Origin: Lentibacillus jeotgali
GTDB lineage: Bacteria > Bacillota > Bacilli > Bacillales > Amphibacillaceae
Reading direction: 5' to 3'
Assembly: GCF_000224785.1 (NCBI RefSeq)
Contig: NZ_AGAV01000005.1
Span: forward strand, 1-64,000
Length of the DNA: 64,000 nucleotides
This document shows, piece by piece, positions 18,473-26,931 of the stretch. The notes beneath the pieces were generated by a model. The model did no database searches. It saw only the letters and a program-made list of their open reading frames with translations, and had not been told where the DNA came from. Both the position numbers and the translations under genes were made by a program. Positions within the stretch are counted from its first letter, which is position 1. Every line of letters starts with the position of its first letter.

Positions 18473-19558
18473 TTATGGAATAGGCAGTTCAAACCAGAAG
18501 GTATTTATGTTTGCCTCTGTATTAAGTCCGATTTTACCATTGTGCTGTTCGATAATCTCCTTAGCAATAGCAAGTCCCAAGCCACTGCCGCCCGTTTCAC
18601 GACTTCTTGAAGTATCGAGCCGATAAAAACGTTCGAAAATACCGTGTTGTTCCTCTTTGGGAATTTTTTCGCTTGGCCCGCTGACAGAAACACGATAGAA
18701 GCGATCTCCAAGTTTACCTTTCACGCTGATACTGCCTTCACCCTGATAATAATGAATGGCATTTTCAATCAGGTTGGTGATAACTTGCTGTATACCCTCA
18801 GGATGGAGGGAAAGAGTACAGGGATCAGTTTTGACGCTAATTTTAAGATGTTCTTGCTTTAGTTTCCATTGGAACATGGCAATACATTGTTCAATAAGAT
18901 TTGCCATATCGGCTTCATCGTGGTCAGAGTATGGACGAGAAGACACATCACCCCACTCTTTTAGCAACTCAATCTGTTCGATTATATCCGTGAGACGTTT
19001 TGATTCTTTATGTAATGCGTGATACAAGTCTGTGTTGCCTTTGATGTCCCCGTTTTCCAATGCTTGTAAATACCCATTTAAGTTGGTCAGTGGTGTACGA
19101 AGCTCATGCGATATGTCCGATACCAGTTTCTGACGGCCTTCATCATTGGCCTTGAGCTGACTGATTAAACCATTAAAATGGGCGGTGAGCTCGCCTACTT
19201 CTCCTTGTGCTGTATTTTTGACAGGTTCAGGATATTCGCCTTTTTTTAATTGTTTGGCTGATTCGATCAGGTTTCGGATTGGTTTTGTTAGTTTCTTTGT
19301 CAGATAAAAATGAAGCAGACTGCCCGACACAATGGTTGTAACGGCAAAAATCAGTAAGTAATTAAATAGAATAGAGTTAAACTGTCTTTGCTGCTGATCA
19401 TTCAAATATCCCATCGCATCTACAAGAAAGCATGCGGTATTATAAATGGCCAAACCGGACAATATGATAGCTGATGCAACAATAACTATATTCAGCGCAG
19501 ATAACTGCCATAAGAAACCTTTAGGGAAGACTGATTTTATCCATTTATGAAGCGGCAA
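18473..19558 (-). CDS. Sensor histidine kinase
   Basis: A membrane sensor kinase of about 361 residues. Two transmembrane helices (about 15-38 and 66-88) flank a short extracellular loop. They are followed by HAMP, a HisKA domain with the phosphoacceptor in SDISHELRTPLTNL, and an HATPase with the N box NLIENAIHYY and G box GGSGLGLAIAKEI. I place the start at the TTG at 19558, which overlaps the stop of the upstream response regulator; longer in-frame starts would lie deep inside that gene. It pairs with the OmpR-type regulator. The signal is unknown, but the neighbouring ResA-like gene suggests envelope thiol or redox stress. Confidence 0.85.
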   Translation of the reverse strand: MPLHKWIKSVFPKGFLWQLSALNIVIVASAIILSGLAIYNTACFLVDAMGYLNDQQQRQFNSILFNYLLIFAVTTIVSGSLLHFYLTKKLTKPIRNLIESAKQLKKGEYPEPVKNTAQGEVGELTAHFNGLISQLKANDEGRQKLVSDISHELRTPLTNLNGYLQALENGDIKGNTDLYHALHKESKRLTDIIEQIELLKEWGDVSSRPYSDHDEADMANLIEQCIAMFQWKLKQEHLKISVKTDPCTLSLHPEGIQQVITNLIENAIHYYQGEGSISVKGKLGDRFYRVSVSGPSEKIPKEEQHGIFERFYRLDTSRSRETGGSGLGLAIAKEIIEQHNGKIGLNTEANINTFWFELPIP

Positions 19559-20228
19559 ATTTATACCCCATTCCCCGGACTGTTTGAATACGCTCTGGTT
19601 TGGATGAGTCTGCTTCGATTTTTTCCCGCAGCTTTTTAATATGCGCATCGATTGTTCGATCGAGTACTTGATGTTCAGCATATGGATAAAGCTGGTCAAT
19701 CAGCTGCTCACGGTCATGCACAACATTTGGATGCTGCATGAAATAATAGAGCAGATTAAACTCGTGTTTGGTCAAAGGTATAGACTTGTCATAAAGCTGC
19801 ACTTCACCTTGTCGCGGTTTGATACATAAACCGTCATGGACAATCTTTTGACAATATTGACCCGTTCGGCGCAAAACAGCTTCCACATGGGCTATAAGTT
19901 CATCAGGTTCAAACGGTTTCGTGATATAATCGTCAGCCCCCATTTTTAAACCTGCAATCTTATCATCCACCCGGGATTTTGCTGACAGCATAATGACAGA
20001 CACTTCATTCCGCTCCTGATTACGTACCCATTCACAAAATGCCTCCCCACTTAATTTGGGCAGCATCAAATCAAGAATAACCAGGCAGGGATGACTGTTT
20101 AAGAATACATCTTTTGCTGTCTGACCGTCACCAGCTTCCACCACATCATAATGATTCTTTTCAAGATTTATTCTGACTAGATGACGGATCATCTCATCAT
20201 CTTCAACGACTAAAATGGTCTGTTTCAT
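19545..20228 (-). CDS. OmpR-family response regulator
   Basis: A 227-residue two-component regulator. The receiver domain (1-120) has the acidic pocket VVEDDEM, the phosphoacceptor aspartate in VILDLMLPKLSG, and the lysine in YITKPFEPDEL. The C-terminal winged helix ends RTVRGMGYKFAAS. I start at the ATG at 20228, six bases after GAGGTG; the GTG at 20237 lies inside that binding site. It overlaps the kinase gene by 14 bases. A related regulator begins at 63863 beside the paralogous ResA/CcdA genes, so both probably control thiol-redox genes. The repeated TTCAT motif upstream of the neighbouring membrane gene is a candidate binding site. Confidence 0.9.
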   Translation of the reverse strand: MKQTILVVEDDEMIRHLVRINLEKNHYDVVEAGDGQTAKDVFLNSHPCLVILDLMLPKLSGEAFCEWVRNQERNEVSVIMLSAKSRVDDKIAGLKMGADDYITKPFEPDELIAHVEAVLRRTGQYCQKIVHDGLCIKPRQGEVQLYDKSIPLTKHEFNLLYYFMQHPNVVHDREQLIDQLYPYAEHQVLDRTIDAHIKKLREKIEADSSKPERIQTVRGMGYKFAAS

Positions 20229-20267
20229 CCCGAACACCTCAATGTCATTCTATAACAAAAAGATTGC

Positions 20268-20858
20268 TTATTCCATTTTTGACAGCTCTTCCACCATAAG
20301 ATCATAATTCATTGCCCCCATTGCAAAGAATTGTATACGGCCATTTGAATCAATCATATAAGAAGTCGGATATGCCTGAACCTGATAAGTCGTTGCAACG
20401 TCAGAGTTTGCGTCCATTGGCACCGGGAAGGTCATCTCAAATTCATTTACAAAGTTTCTGACCCCTTCTTCACCCTCTTCTGTTGCAGTTAAATTCACTG
20501 CTAAAATTTCAACATCTTTTTCATTATAAAGCTTTTGGAAATCCGGTATTTCCGCTCTGCATGGCGGACACCAGGTTGCCCAAAAGTTAACAATGACACG
20601 CTCCCCTCTATAGTCAGACAGTCGTACAGTTTCCCCCTCAAGTGTGGTCAGTTCAAAGTCAGGGGCTATTTGACCAACAGAAAGTCCGACTTCATTAGAT
20701 TCCTCTGCTCCACCTTCGTCGTTATCGGGCGGTGGCGACGTAATCTTATTTCCGCCCGTATCTTCTTCAACAGACGTTTCATCGGATGAGCTAGTAAAGT
20801 CGTATACGGCCCAACCGAACATTACTGTTACCAACACAATAAGTATTGCCTTTTTCAT
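20268..20858 (-). CDS. ResA/TlpA-like thiol-disulfide oxidoreductase
   Basis: A 196-residue membrane-anchored thioredoxin-fold protein. It has an N-terminal signal anchor (about 4-20), a low-complexity acidic and proline linker (25-55), then an AhpC-TSA/Redoxin domain starting VGQIAPDFELTTLEG with the active site NFWATWCPPC and the cis-proline region YPTSYMID. It acts outside the cytoplasmic membrane, reducing disulfides, for example in apocytochromes c. A paralogue of about 75-80 percent visual identity lies at 61675. The gene sits between a broken membrane/CcdA locus and the response regulator. Confidence 0.85.
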   Translation of the reverse strand: MKKAILIVLVTVMFGWAVYDFTSSSDETSVEEDTGGNKITSPPPDNDEGGAEESNEVGLSVGQIAPDFELTTLEGETVRLSDYRGERVIVNFWATWCPPCRAEIPDFQKLYNEKDVEILAVNLTATEEGEEGVRNFVNEFEMTFPVPMDANSDVATTYQVQAYPTSYMIDSNGRIQFFAMGAMNYDLMVEELSKME

Positions 20859-20874
20859 TGATTATCCCTCCGTA

Positions 20875-21017
20875 TTATCCCAATTTTGATAACCATGTAT
20901 CTTGTACCAATTCAAGCAGAAATCCTGTGATGCGCGACATGAAACCGAAAAACAAGACTAATCCCATAATTATCATAATCGCCCCGCCTATTTTCATGAT
21001 GACTTGGCTGTGCAATT
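20875..21017 (-). pseudogene. CcdA 3' remnant
   Basis: On the minus strand, the frame ending at 20875 reads HSQVIMKIGGAIMIIMG and continues to LVQDTWLSKLG. This matches the last 47 residues of the intact CcdA at 63047-63805 almost position by position. The rest of the gene is missing: a deletion joined this tail to the upstream membrane-protein gene at about 21010-21017. Confidence 0.8.
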
Positions 21018-21559
21018 GACTGAGTAAATGCTATTAAAATCATTCCGAAAGACCATACGGTTAACATGACAATAATCAGTAAACTTGTGGTTATCCGCTC
21101 ATGTATGACGAGAAATAAGACTAGCAGAATACATGATAAAACTAAATAGCCAAAAGCGTATGTATTATCGTTCCAAACAAGTTGAATAAACTCATATATT
21201 AATGATGCTGTTAAAAATACTGACAAAAAAGATTCGGTGAATGCGGGCACATCTATTTGTCTCCGTGTAGACTTGTACAAAATTACTATGGCGCTAAATA
21301 ATACTGCCAGGTAAAATGCATCCGAATTACTTGGATAGGCCAATATTGCTAAAGGATCTTGTATGAATACAGAGAAATTCAATATAATTTTTCCGAGCCA
21401 AATAAAGATAATGAAATTAATAAGCTGTGAAGTCAAATTCTCGACTTGTTTTTTCTTTTGCTGCTTCGGCAGATTACTCATTATATAGAAAGAAATAAAT
21501 CCAATAGTTAGACTTAATACAATTATGCTAACTGAGAACAATTTGCTTGTTATCACCAT
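20912..21559 (-). pseudogene. Multi-pass membrane protein fused by deletion to CcdA tail
   Basis: The first 185 or so residues are a paralogue of the 215-residue membrane protein at 62400-63047: same start MVITSKL, same YPSNSDAFYLAV block, same WNDNTYAFGYL. From about residue 186 the reading frame enters CcdA sequence out of frame and ends in a meaningless tail (SHHENRRGDYDNYG...). The last transmembrane helix is therefore lost together with most of ccdA. Before the break the protein had about six hydrophobic helices. Its family is unknown to me. It is probably inactive, though a truncated product could still be made. Confidence 0.75.
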
Positions 21560-21607
21560 TAAATGTTTCCTCCAACTTCAATGTTTCCTAACATATATAA
21601 TACAGAT

Positions 21608-21628
21608 TCAATGTGAAAATTTGATGAA
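21608..21628 (-). promoter_or_regulatory. Conserved TTCAT direct-repeat motif
   Basis: Read on the minus strand, two TTCA(T/C) units start 11 bases apart (TTCATCAAATT then TTCACATTG). This lies about 50 bases upstream of the membrane-protein start. The same motif with one or two changes stands at 61504 and 62337. An 11-base period is typical for OmpR/PhoP-family regulators. Confidence 0.5.
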
Positions 21629-21849
21629 AGGAACCTTATATTCTGTTATTGGGTATGTTTATCCAAAGGGGCTTTTTGTGTTTTTAGAAATGAAATGATT
21701 ATTCAAGAATTGGCCAGATAACGGAATATAGGGGAGACGAAAATCGGGAAATGGTGCTTCCTACTTTTCAAATAGATGGAAAACGGATTATGATAAATAC
21801 TTGTCATAATAAAAGTATCTTTTTTACAGAAAGAATGAGGTGGGTAGGA

Positions 21850-23274
21850 ATGACATCACAAGTTTATAATAGAAATACAATTGTTGCCTTGTTACTGACC
21901 GGGGCATTTATTTCGATTTTAAATCAGACGACAATGATTACAGCAATCCCGCCGATTATGAACGAAATGCATGTCAGTGCCAATACTGCCCAGTGGCTAA
22001 CAACCGTGTTTATGCTTGTCAATGGCGTGATGATTCCCGTTACAGCATTCTTAATTGAACGATTTACAACACGGCAGCTCTTTATTTCAGCAATGACTAT
22101 TTTTGCCTTTGGAACATTGATTGCCGGGATTGCTCCGAACTTTAGCGTTCTTTTACTTGGCCGGGTTATTCAGTCGGCGGGTGCAGGGATTATGATGCCG
22201 TTGATGCAAACGGTCTTTCTGTTAATTTATCCGGTTCATAAGCGTGGTGCGGCGATGGGGCTGGTGGGCCTGGTTATCCAATTTGCTCCAGCTATCGGAC
22301 CTACCTTGTCTGGTTGGTTGATCAATGCTTATTCCTGGCGTGTTATGTTCTTTGTCATTTTGCCTATTGCCCTTTTTCTTATTGCCATTGCTGCGCGTGC
22401 CATGCAAAATGTTACAGAACTGACCCGGCCGAAAGTGGATATTTTATCTATCATTCTATCTTCGTTTGGTTTTGGTGGATTGCTTTATGGTTTCACAAGT
22501 GCAGGAAATCTCGGCTGGGGACATATCACAACCGTTATCACCTTAGGCATTGGTGTGCTTGCTTTGTTTCTGTTTATAATAAGGCAACTGCGGATGGCCC
22601 ATCCAATGCTTGAGTTTCGGGTATTTAAATATGCTATTTTCACATTGACGACCGGTATTGGAATGCTCGCATTTATGGGTCTCATTGGAATCGAAACATT
22701 GCTCCCGCTTTATATGCAAAATATGCGGGACTTTACAGCGATGGAGTCGGGACTAGCCATTTTACCCGGGGCGCTTATCATGGGGTTGATGTCACCGATC
22801 ACTGGACGTATTTTTGATAAAATTGGCGCCAAGTGGTTGTCGATTACGGGATTAAGCATCATGGCTCTCACGACAGTGCCATTTGCAACCCTAACGGATT
22901 CTACTTCATTTGCATATCTCACTATCTATTATGCTATTCGGATGTTTGGATTGTCGATGGTGATGATGCCCGTGACAACGGCCGGATTGAATCAATTGCC
23001 GAAGCGGTTAATCGCACATGGGACAGCGATGAATAATACCATGCGCCAGGTTTCTGCTTCGATTGGAACGGCGATTCTTGTGACGGTTATGACCACGACA
23101 GGAGAAGGGGCAACGCAAGATCCAGCGATTGCAAATCCGATGATCCATGGTGTGAATGTCGCCTTTATAGTGATCACTGTGCTTTCCATTATTGGGGTCA
23201 TTTTGGCATTTTTTATAAAGAAAACCTATCCACCGGAGGGAGCAAGCGAATCTGTGAGCGTAAAAAACCGGTAA
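21850..23274 (+). CDS. DHA2-family MFS multidrug exporter
   Basis: A 474-residue major facilitator of the 14-helix drug:H+ antiporter-2 type (EmrB/LmrB-like). Conserved stretches include LNQTTMITAIPPIMNEM in helix 1, WLTTVFMLVNGVMIPVTAFL, the motif-A loop RFTTRQLF, and the motif-C region GRVIQSAGAGIMMPLMQTV with GPTLSGWL. I start at the ATG at 21850, preceded by GAGGTGGGTAGGA. An upstream in-frame start at 21751 would add 33 non-hydrophobic residues. It is a single gene with no obvious regulator next to it, and its substrate is unknown. Confidence 0.87.
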   Translation: MTSQVYNRNTIVALLLTGAFISILNQTTMITAIPPIMNEMHVSANTAQWLTTVFMLVNGVMIPVTAFLIERFTTRQLFISAMTIFAFGTLIAGIAPNFSVLLLGRVIQSAGAGIMMPLMQTVFLLIYPVHKRGAAMGLVGLVIQFAPAIGPTLSGWLINAYSWRVMFFVILPIALFLIAIAARAMQNVTELTRPKVDILSIILSSFGFGGLLYGFTSAGNLGWGHITTVITLGIGVLALFLFIIRQLRMAHPMLEFRVFKYAIFTLTTGIGMLAFMGLIGIETLLPLYMQNMRDFTAMESGLAILPGALIMGLMSPITGRIFDKIGAKWLSITGLSIMALTTVPFATLTDSTSFAYLTIYYAIRMFGLSMVMMPVTTAGLNQLPKRLIAHGTAMNNTMRQVSASIGTAILVTVMTTTGEGATQDPAIANPMIHGVNVAFIVITVLSIIGVILAFFIKKTYPPEGASESVSVKNR

Positions 23275-23826
23275 AAAGTTAAATTTCACTCAATTTTTTC
23301 AAGGATGTATGCTTCACTGTGAATAGAAATAGTCAGTAAGGAATGGAGATGACGTAGTAAATTTTCATTGAACCAATACGATTCCTTGAGATCCTTTGCC
23401 AAATTAAAATATGCCTTTGGTCAGGGCTCTTTGTACCTTTTTTGTAAGGTAAGAAATATAGATTTCGGATGAGGTTTTCAATTCTAAAACCCGCCTTAAG
23501 ACCGGCTATAAACAGTCTCCCTCACCCCTATAATCGAAACGAACTTTGAAAAAGTGGCATCTTTCGTCCAAAAAGATATTTTTGATTTTCATGCCCCCAA
23601 TGCTATAAATGTTTCGATTATAGTTATGAAGAGGCGTCTATTAAACTTTGATTCAGATACGGTTTGAAACGGTTGCATTTTGCTCCGCTTTGGCCCTGAT
23701 CTGTTTTCTGACTGCACACAGATGGCACTTCGGCGTAATGACCCGGACAGAAGGAAAATGATATAAATTGAATGCATCAAAAAGTGTTTTCATATGCAGG
23801 TTTAAGAGCCCCAGGCGATTTTTATG
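23275..23826. other. Intergenic stretch with possible gene debris
   Basis: These 550 bases hold no intact gene. On the minus strand a cysteine-bearing fragment (CHLCAVRKQIRAKA) and a short frame starting MKIKNIFLDERCHFF may be remnants of a transposase or small zinc protein, but I could not identify them. Confidence 0.25.
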
Positions 23827-24240
23827 TTAATCAAAAACGGTGCTTCCTATTTTATTTTCTTTATGAACATCTTCTGTTCCTGCATCCAGTGCTATCTTGT
23901 AATAATTGCATTTATGCTCAATGAGATCCATTGTCTTTTGTAGTTCCGCCATTTGTTTTTCTACAGCAGCTTTTCGCTCGATGAACATGTCATAGCGTTG
24001 CTGTAAAGTCGAATCCCCCTCAGAAAGCCATTCAATGAAATCCCTGATATCCTTAATCGACATGCCACTCGATTTCAAACATTCAATGACATTTAACAAT
24101 TCGACATCGGTTTCTTTAAATACTCTTTTTCCGCCAGCTGTGCGTTCCACAAAAGGCATCAGTCCTTCCTTGTCGTAGTAACGCAACGTATATACAGTAA
24201 GATTCAATTTACTTGCGACTTCGCTGATCGAATAAGTCAT
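23827..24240 (-). CDS. MerR-family regulator, AdhR-like
   Basis: A 137-residue MerR-type regulator. The N-terminal winged helix reads YSISEVASKLNLTVYTLRYYDKEGL with the wing TAGGKRVFKETDVELL, followed by a long dimerisation coiled coil (about 80-120). There is no metal-binding cysteine cluster. It diverges from a zinc alcohol dehydrogenase, as adhR does from adhA in B. subtilis, where the protein responds to formaldehyde and methylglyoxal. I start at the ATG at 24240, eight bases after GGGAG; the ATG at 24246 is too close. The AdhR role is inferred from context. Confidence 0.85.
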   Translation of the reverse strand: MTYSISEVASKLNLTVYTLRYYDKEGLMPFVERTAGGKRVFKETDVELLNVIECLKSSGMSIKDIRDFIEWLSEGDSTLQQRYDMFIERKAAVEKQMAELQKTMDLIEHKCNYYKIALDAGTEDVHKENKIGSTVFD

Positions 24241-24298
24241 TTCCATTTCTCCCTTATCCTAAATATGTAGACCTTGAGTTAACTCTATAATTTTAAAA

Positions 24299-24327
24299 AT
24301 TCTATCACAGCTTTTGTGAGGTGTCAA
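24299..24327 (-). promoter_or_regulatory. Promoter of the MerR gene
   Basis: On the minus strand TTGACA (24327-24322) and TAGAAT (24304-24299) are 17 bases apart, a good sigma-A promoter for the regulator. A ten-base palindrome, GAGTTAACTC (24276-24285), lies downstream of it before the start codon and resembles half of the operator in the divergent promoter. Autoregulation is likely. Confidence 0.65.
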
Positions 24328-24376
24328 AGTCGATAAAATGATATGGTATTTTTCTAAAAAAATATAAATTAACGAC

Positions 24377-24407
24377 TTGACCTCGAGTGAACTATAGGGG
24401 ATAAGAT
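24377..24407 (+). promoter_or_regulatory. MerR-type promoter with 19-bp spacer for adh
   Basis: TTGACC (24377-24382) and TAAGAT (24402-24407) are separated by 19 bases, the over-long spacer that MerR-family activators twist into register. The spacer contains TCGAGTGAACT, related to the palindrome in front of the regulator. Confidence 0.75.
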
Positions 24408-24507
24408 GATTTGCAAGATAGAAATGAATGACAAGTAAACCTAAGTCATTCATGATATCTGGTGCAAGTACCTTATTTAAAAAATACCATTATGGGAGGC
24501 TTTATCT

Positions 24508-25548
24508 ATGATAACAGCTAAAGCACGAGCAGTGGACGGTCCGGACAAATCGTTTCGAGCTGCTGAAATTGAAAGACGGGACCTTGATACACATGATGTG
24601 CTGATTGAAATTAAATATGCAGGCATTTGCCATTCGGACATCCATATTGCACATGGCGAATGGGGACCCGTGAACTATCCCCTTGTACCTGGACACGAAA
24701 TTGCAGGTATAGTAACAGATGTTGGATCCGAGGTAACAAAGTTTAAAGTTGGTGACCGGGCAGGGGTCGGCTGTATGGTTGATTCCTGTGGCGAATGTGA
24801 GAACTGCCGTAAAGGAGAAGAGCAATACTGCCTAAATGGAAAAGTTGACACCTATGCAGCCGTTGACAAGTATGGCGAATATACGCAAGGCGGCTATTCT
24901 ACCCATATTGTCGTAACGGAAGATTTCGTACTGAAAATACCTGACAACATTGAACTTGCCGCTGCAGCACCATTACTTTGTGCAGGAATTACAACCTATT
25001 CGCCACTAAATCATTGGGGAGCCGCTCCCGGAAAGAAAATAGCGGTTGTTGGCATGGGCGGCCTTGGCCATATGGCTGTTAAGATTGCACACGCCATGGG
25101 TGCAGAAGTTACCGTTCTGTCACAAACATTGAATAAAAAGGAAGACGGCTTGGCGTTCGGTGCAAAAGACTACTATGCAACCAGCGATCCAGAAACATTT
25201 GGAAAACTTGGCGGATCCTTTGACTTAATTATTAACACGGTAAGTGCAAAGATCGACATGGATGCTTATCTTTCCCTGTTAACGCTGGATGGTACGATAG
25301 TAAATGTTGGTGCGCCCGCAGAACCATTGTCATTAAGTGTGTTCTCACTCAGCGGTCTCAGGCGCTCATTCGCAGCTTCGATGATTGGCGGCATCCGTGA
25401 GACGCAGGAAATGCTGGATTTCTGTGCAGAACATGACATTGCACCTAGAATTGAAGTGATTTCGGCCGATCAAATTGACGAAGCATATGAACGGGTTTTA
25501 AATTCAGATGTAAAATATCGATTCGTGATCGATGTTAGTACCTTGTGA
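24508..25548 (+). CDS. adhA: Zinc-dependent alcohol dehydrogenase (AdhA/CAD type)
   Basis: A 346-residue medium-chain dehydrogenase of the cinnamyl-alcohol/aldehyde reductase branch. The catalytic zinc site is visible in [10 protein letters not shown] and PGHEIAGIV, the structural zinc cysteines in [17 protein letters not shown], and the NAD(P) fold in [15 protein letters not shown]. It would interconvert alcohols and aldehydes in the cytosol. In B. subtilis the orthologous AdhA is induced by reactive aldehydes through AdhR, and here a MerR regulator and 19-bp-spacer promoter are divergent. GGGAGG lies upstream of the ATG. A hairpin at 25581 ends the transcript. Confidence 0.88.
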   Translation: MITAKARAVDGPDKSFRAAEIERRDLDTHDVLIEIKYAGICHSDIHIAHGEWGPVNYPLVPGHEIAGIVTDVGSEVTKFKVGDRAGVGCMVDSCGECENCRKGEEQYCLNGKVDTYAAVDKYGEYTQGGYSTHIVVTEDFVLKIPDNIELAAAAPLLCAGITTYSPLNHWGAAPGKKIAVVGMGGLGHMAVKIAHAMGAEVTVLSQTLNKKEDGLAFGAKDYYATSDPETFGKLGGSFDLIINTVSAKIDMDAYLSLLTLDGTIVNVGAPAEPLSLSVFSLSGLRRSFAASMIGGIRETQEMLDFCAEHDIAPRIEVISADQIDEAYERVLNSDVKYRFVIDVSTL

Positions 25549-25580
25549 GTTGATTAATAAATTACCATTGGCTGTTTCGA

Positions 25581-25614
25581 GGATGTACCAAAAAGCAACT
25601 TTTGGGCATCCTTT
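25581..25614 (+). terminator. Terminator after adhA
   Basis: GGATGTACCAAAA and TTTTGGGCATCC form a near-perfect stem around a short loop, followed by TTTCC, 33 bases after the adhA stop. Confidence 0.65.
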
Positions 25615-25661
25615 CCATTATCTGCTTTAAGAACTAGCCGTATTTAGGTTATTTATCAGGA

Positions 25662-26765
25662 GTGATGGTTGGTGAAAAAATTTTGATGGGTCCCTGCCTG
25701 CTGGGCATTCTTTTCCTTGTCGGGTGTTCTGCAAATGATCAGCAAAATTCTTCCAATGAGCAGGAGAATACACAGCAGGAAAAGTTATCATTGCCTGTTG
25801 AAAGTATTGAAGTTATTGCGGAAAATCTTGAGGTGCCATGGTCCATCGAAAAACTTAATAACACATTCTATTTGACAGAAAGATCTGGCTCAATCGCAGA
25901 AATTGAAAATGGGGAAGTGGAACGGCAAACTGTAGAGCTTGAGCAAGAGGTATCCACAGGTTCGGAAGCAGGTCTACTCGGATTTGTTCTTGCTCCCGAC
26001 TTTTCCGAATCAAACCTAGCTTACGCCTATTATACGTATGAAGACGGCGACGACCAATTTAATCGCATCATCACACTCCGTTTGGAAGATAATGTGTGGA
26101 GAGAAGAGAGTCTGCTACTCGATCAAATCCCCAGTGGCGCTTACCATCATGGAGGCAGAATTAAAATAGGTCCGGATGGATATCTTTATGCAACAGCCGG
26201 AGATGCTTCTGACAGTGAGATAGCACAGGATCCTGATTCGTTAGGCGGAAAAATTCTAAGAATGAATCTGGACGGATCGATACCAAGTGATAACCCATTT
26301 CCGGATTCCTATGTCTATAGCTATGGGCATCGAAATCCTCAAGGTCTTACCTGGACGTCTGATGGAACGCTATATGCCAGTGAACATGGCAACGATGCAA
26401 ATGATGAAATTAATCGAATTGAAGCCGGCCAAAATTACGGCTGGCCGGTTATTGAAGGCAATGAAGAACAAGAAGGGATGGTTACGCCGCGATTCACCTC
26501 TGGAGATGATTCAACTTGGGCACCATCCGGCATGGATTATGATGATGATAAATTGTACGTTGCAGCATTAAGAGGCTCTGCTGTTATAGAATTTGATCTC
26601 GAAACAGGTGAACATCGCGAAGTCATCACCGGTCTTGGAAGAATCCGGGATGTGCTGGTTGACGATAGCTATCTTTATTTTATAAGTAATAATAGAGATG
26701 GACGTGGTACGCCAGAGGAAAGTGATGACAGGCTGTACAGAATATCACTTTCTGAATTGGATTAA
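25662..26765 (+). CDS. PQQ-type sugar dehydrogenase-like lipoprotein
   Basis: A roughly 366-residue six-bladed beta-propeller of the soluble glucose/aldose dehydrogenase family (GSDH, YliI-like). Hallmarks are GSEAGLLGFVLAPDF, HHGGRIKIGPDGYLYATAGD, GKILRMNLDGSIPSDNPF, YGHRNPQGL and GQNYGWPVI. A lipobox (LVGC) lies near residue 22, so it should be an exported lipoprotein. The start is odd. AGGAG is well placed for the GTG at 25672, but that frame (V-K-K-F-stop) dies after four codons. One extra T in the T-run would give the typical lipoprotein start MKKFLMGPCLLGILFLVGC. As written, translation must begin at 25662/25665 or 25686 with poor signals. Whether it uses PQQ is unknown. Confidence 0.78.
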   Translation: MMVGEKILMGPCLLGILFLVGCSANDQQNSSNEQENTQQEKLSLPVESIEVIAENLEVPWSIEKLNNTFYLTERSGSIAEIENGEVERQTVELEQEVSTGSEAGLLGFVLAPDFSESNLAYAYYTYEDGDDQFNRIITLRLEDNVWREESLLLDQIPSGAYHHGGRIKIGPDGYLYATAGDASDSEIAQDPDSLGGKILRMNLDGSIPSDNPFPDSYVYSYGHRNPQGLTWTSDGTLYASEHGNDANDEINRIEAGQNYGWPVIEGNEEQEGMVTPRFTSGDDSTWAPSGMDYDDDKLYVAALRGSAVIEFDLETGEHREVITGLGRIRDVLVDDSYLYFISNNRDGRGTPEESDDRLYRISLSELD

Positions 26766-26861
26766 CTAGAAGGGTAAGCTGTCATATCGAATATGATAAA
26801 AACGGTAGAAAGAATAATTGTGACGCTTGGACACGGGGTTTTTGAAAAGCTAATGTATTTC

Positions 26862-26917
26862 GAAAAAACATCAACCCTTATCTCTAAAAGAAGTTTAATA
26901 TGGGTTGATGTTTTTTC
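26862..26917. terminator. Bidirectional terminator
   Basis: A perfect 16-base inverted repeat (GAAAAAACATCAACCC and complement) around a 24-base loop separates two convergent genes. T-runs are present on both strands. Confidence 0.85.
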
Positions 26918-26931
26918 GCTATTGTTCACCA

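Noticed and set aside
19559-19699. Longer histidine kinase start inside the response regulator gene
   Set aside because: The extra N-terminal 47 residues are only the shifted frame of the regulator's DNA-binding domain; the TTG at 19558 gives a normal kinase start.
25662-25664. GTG at 25662 as a confident start of the sugar dehydrogenase
   Set aside because: It lies within the AGGAG site itself; the true start is unresolved because of the apparent T-run frameshift.
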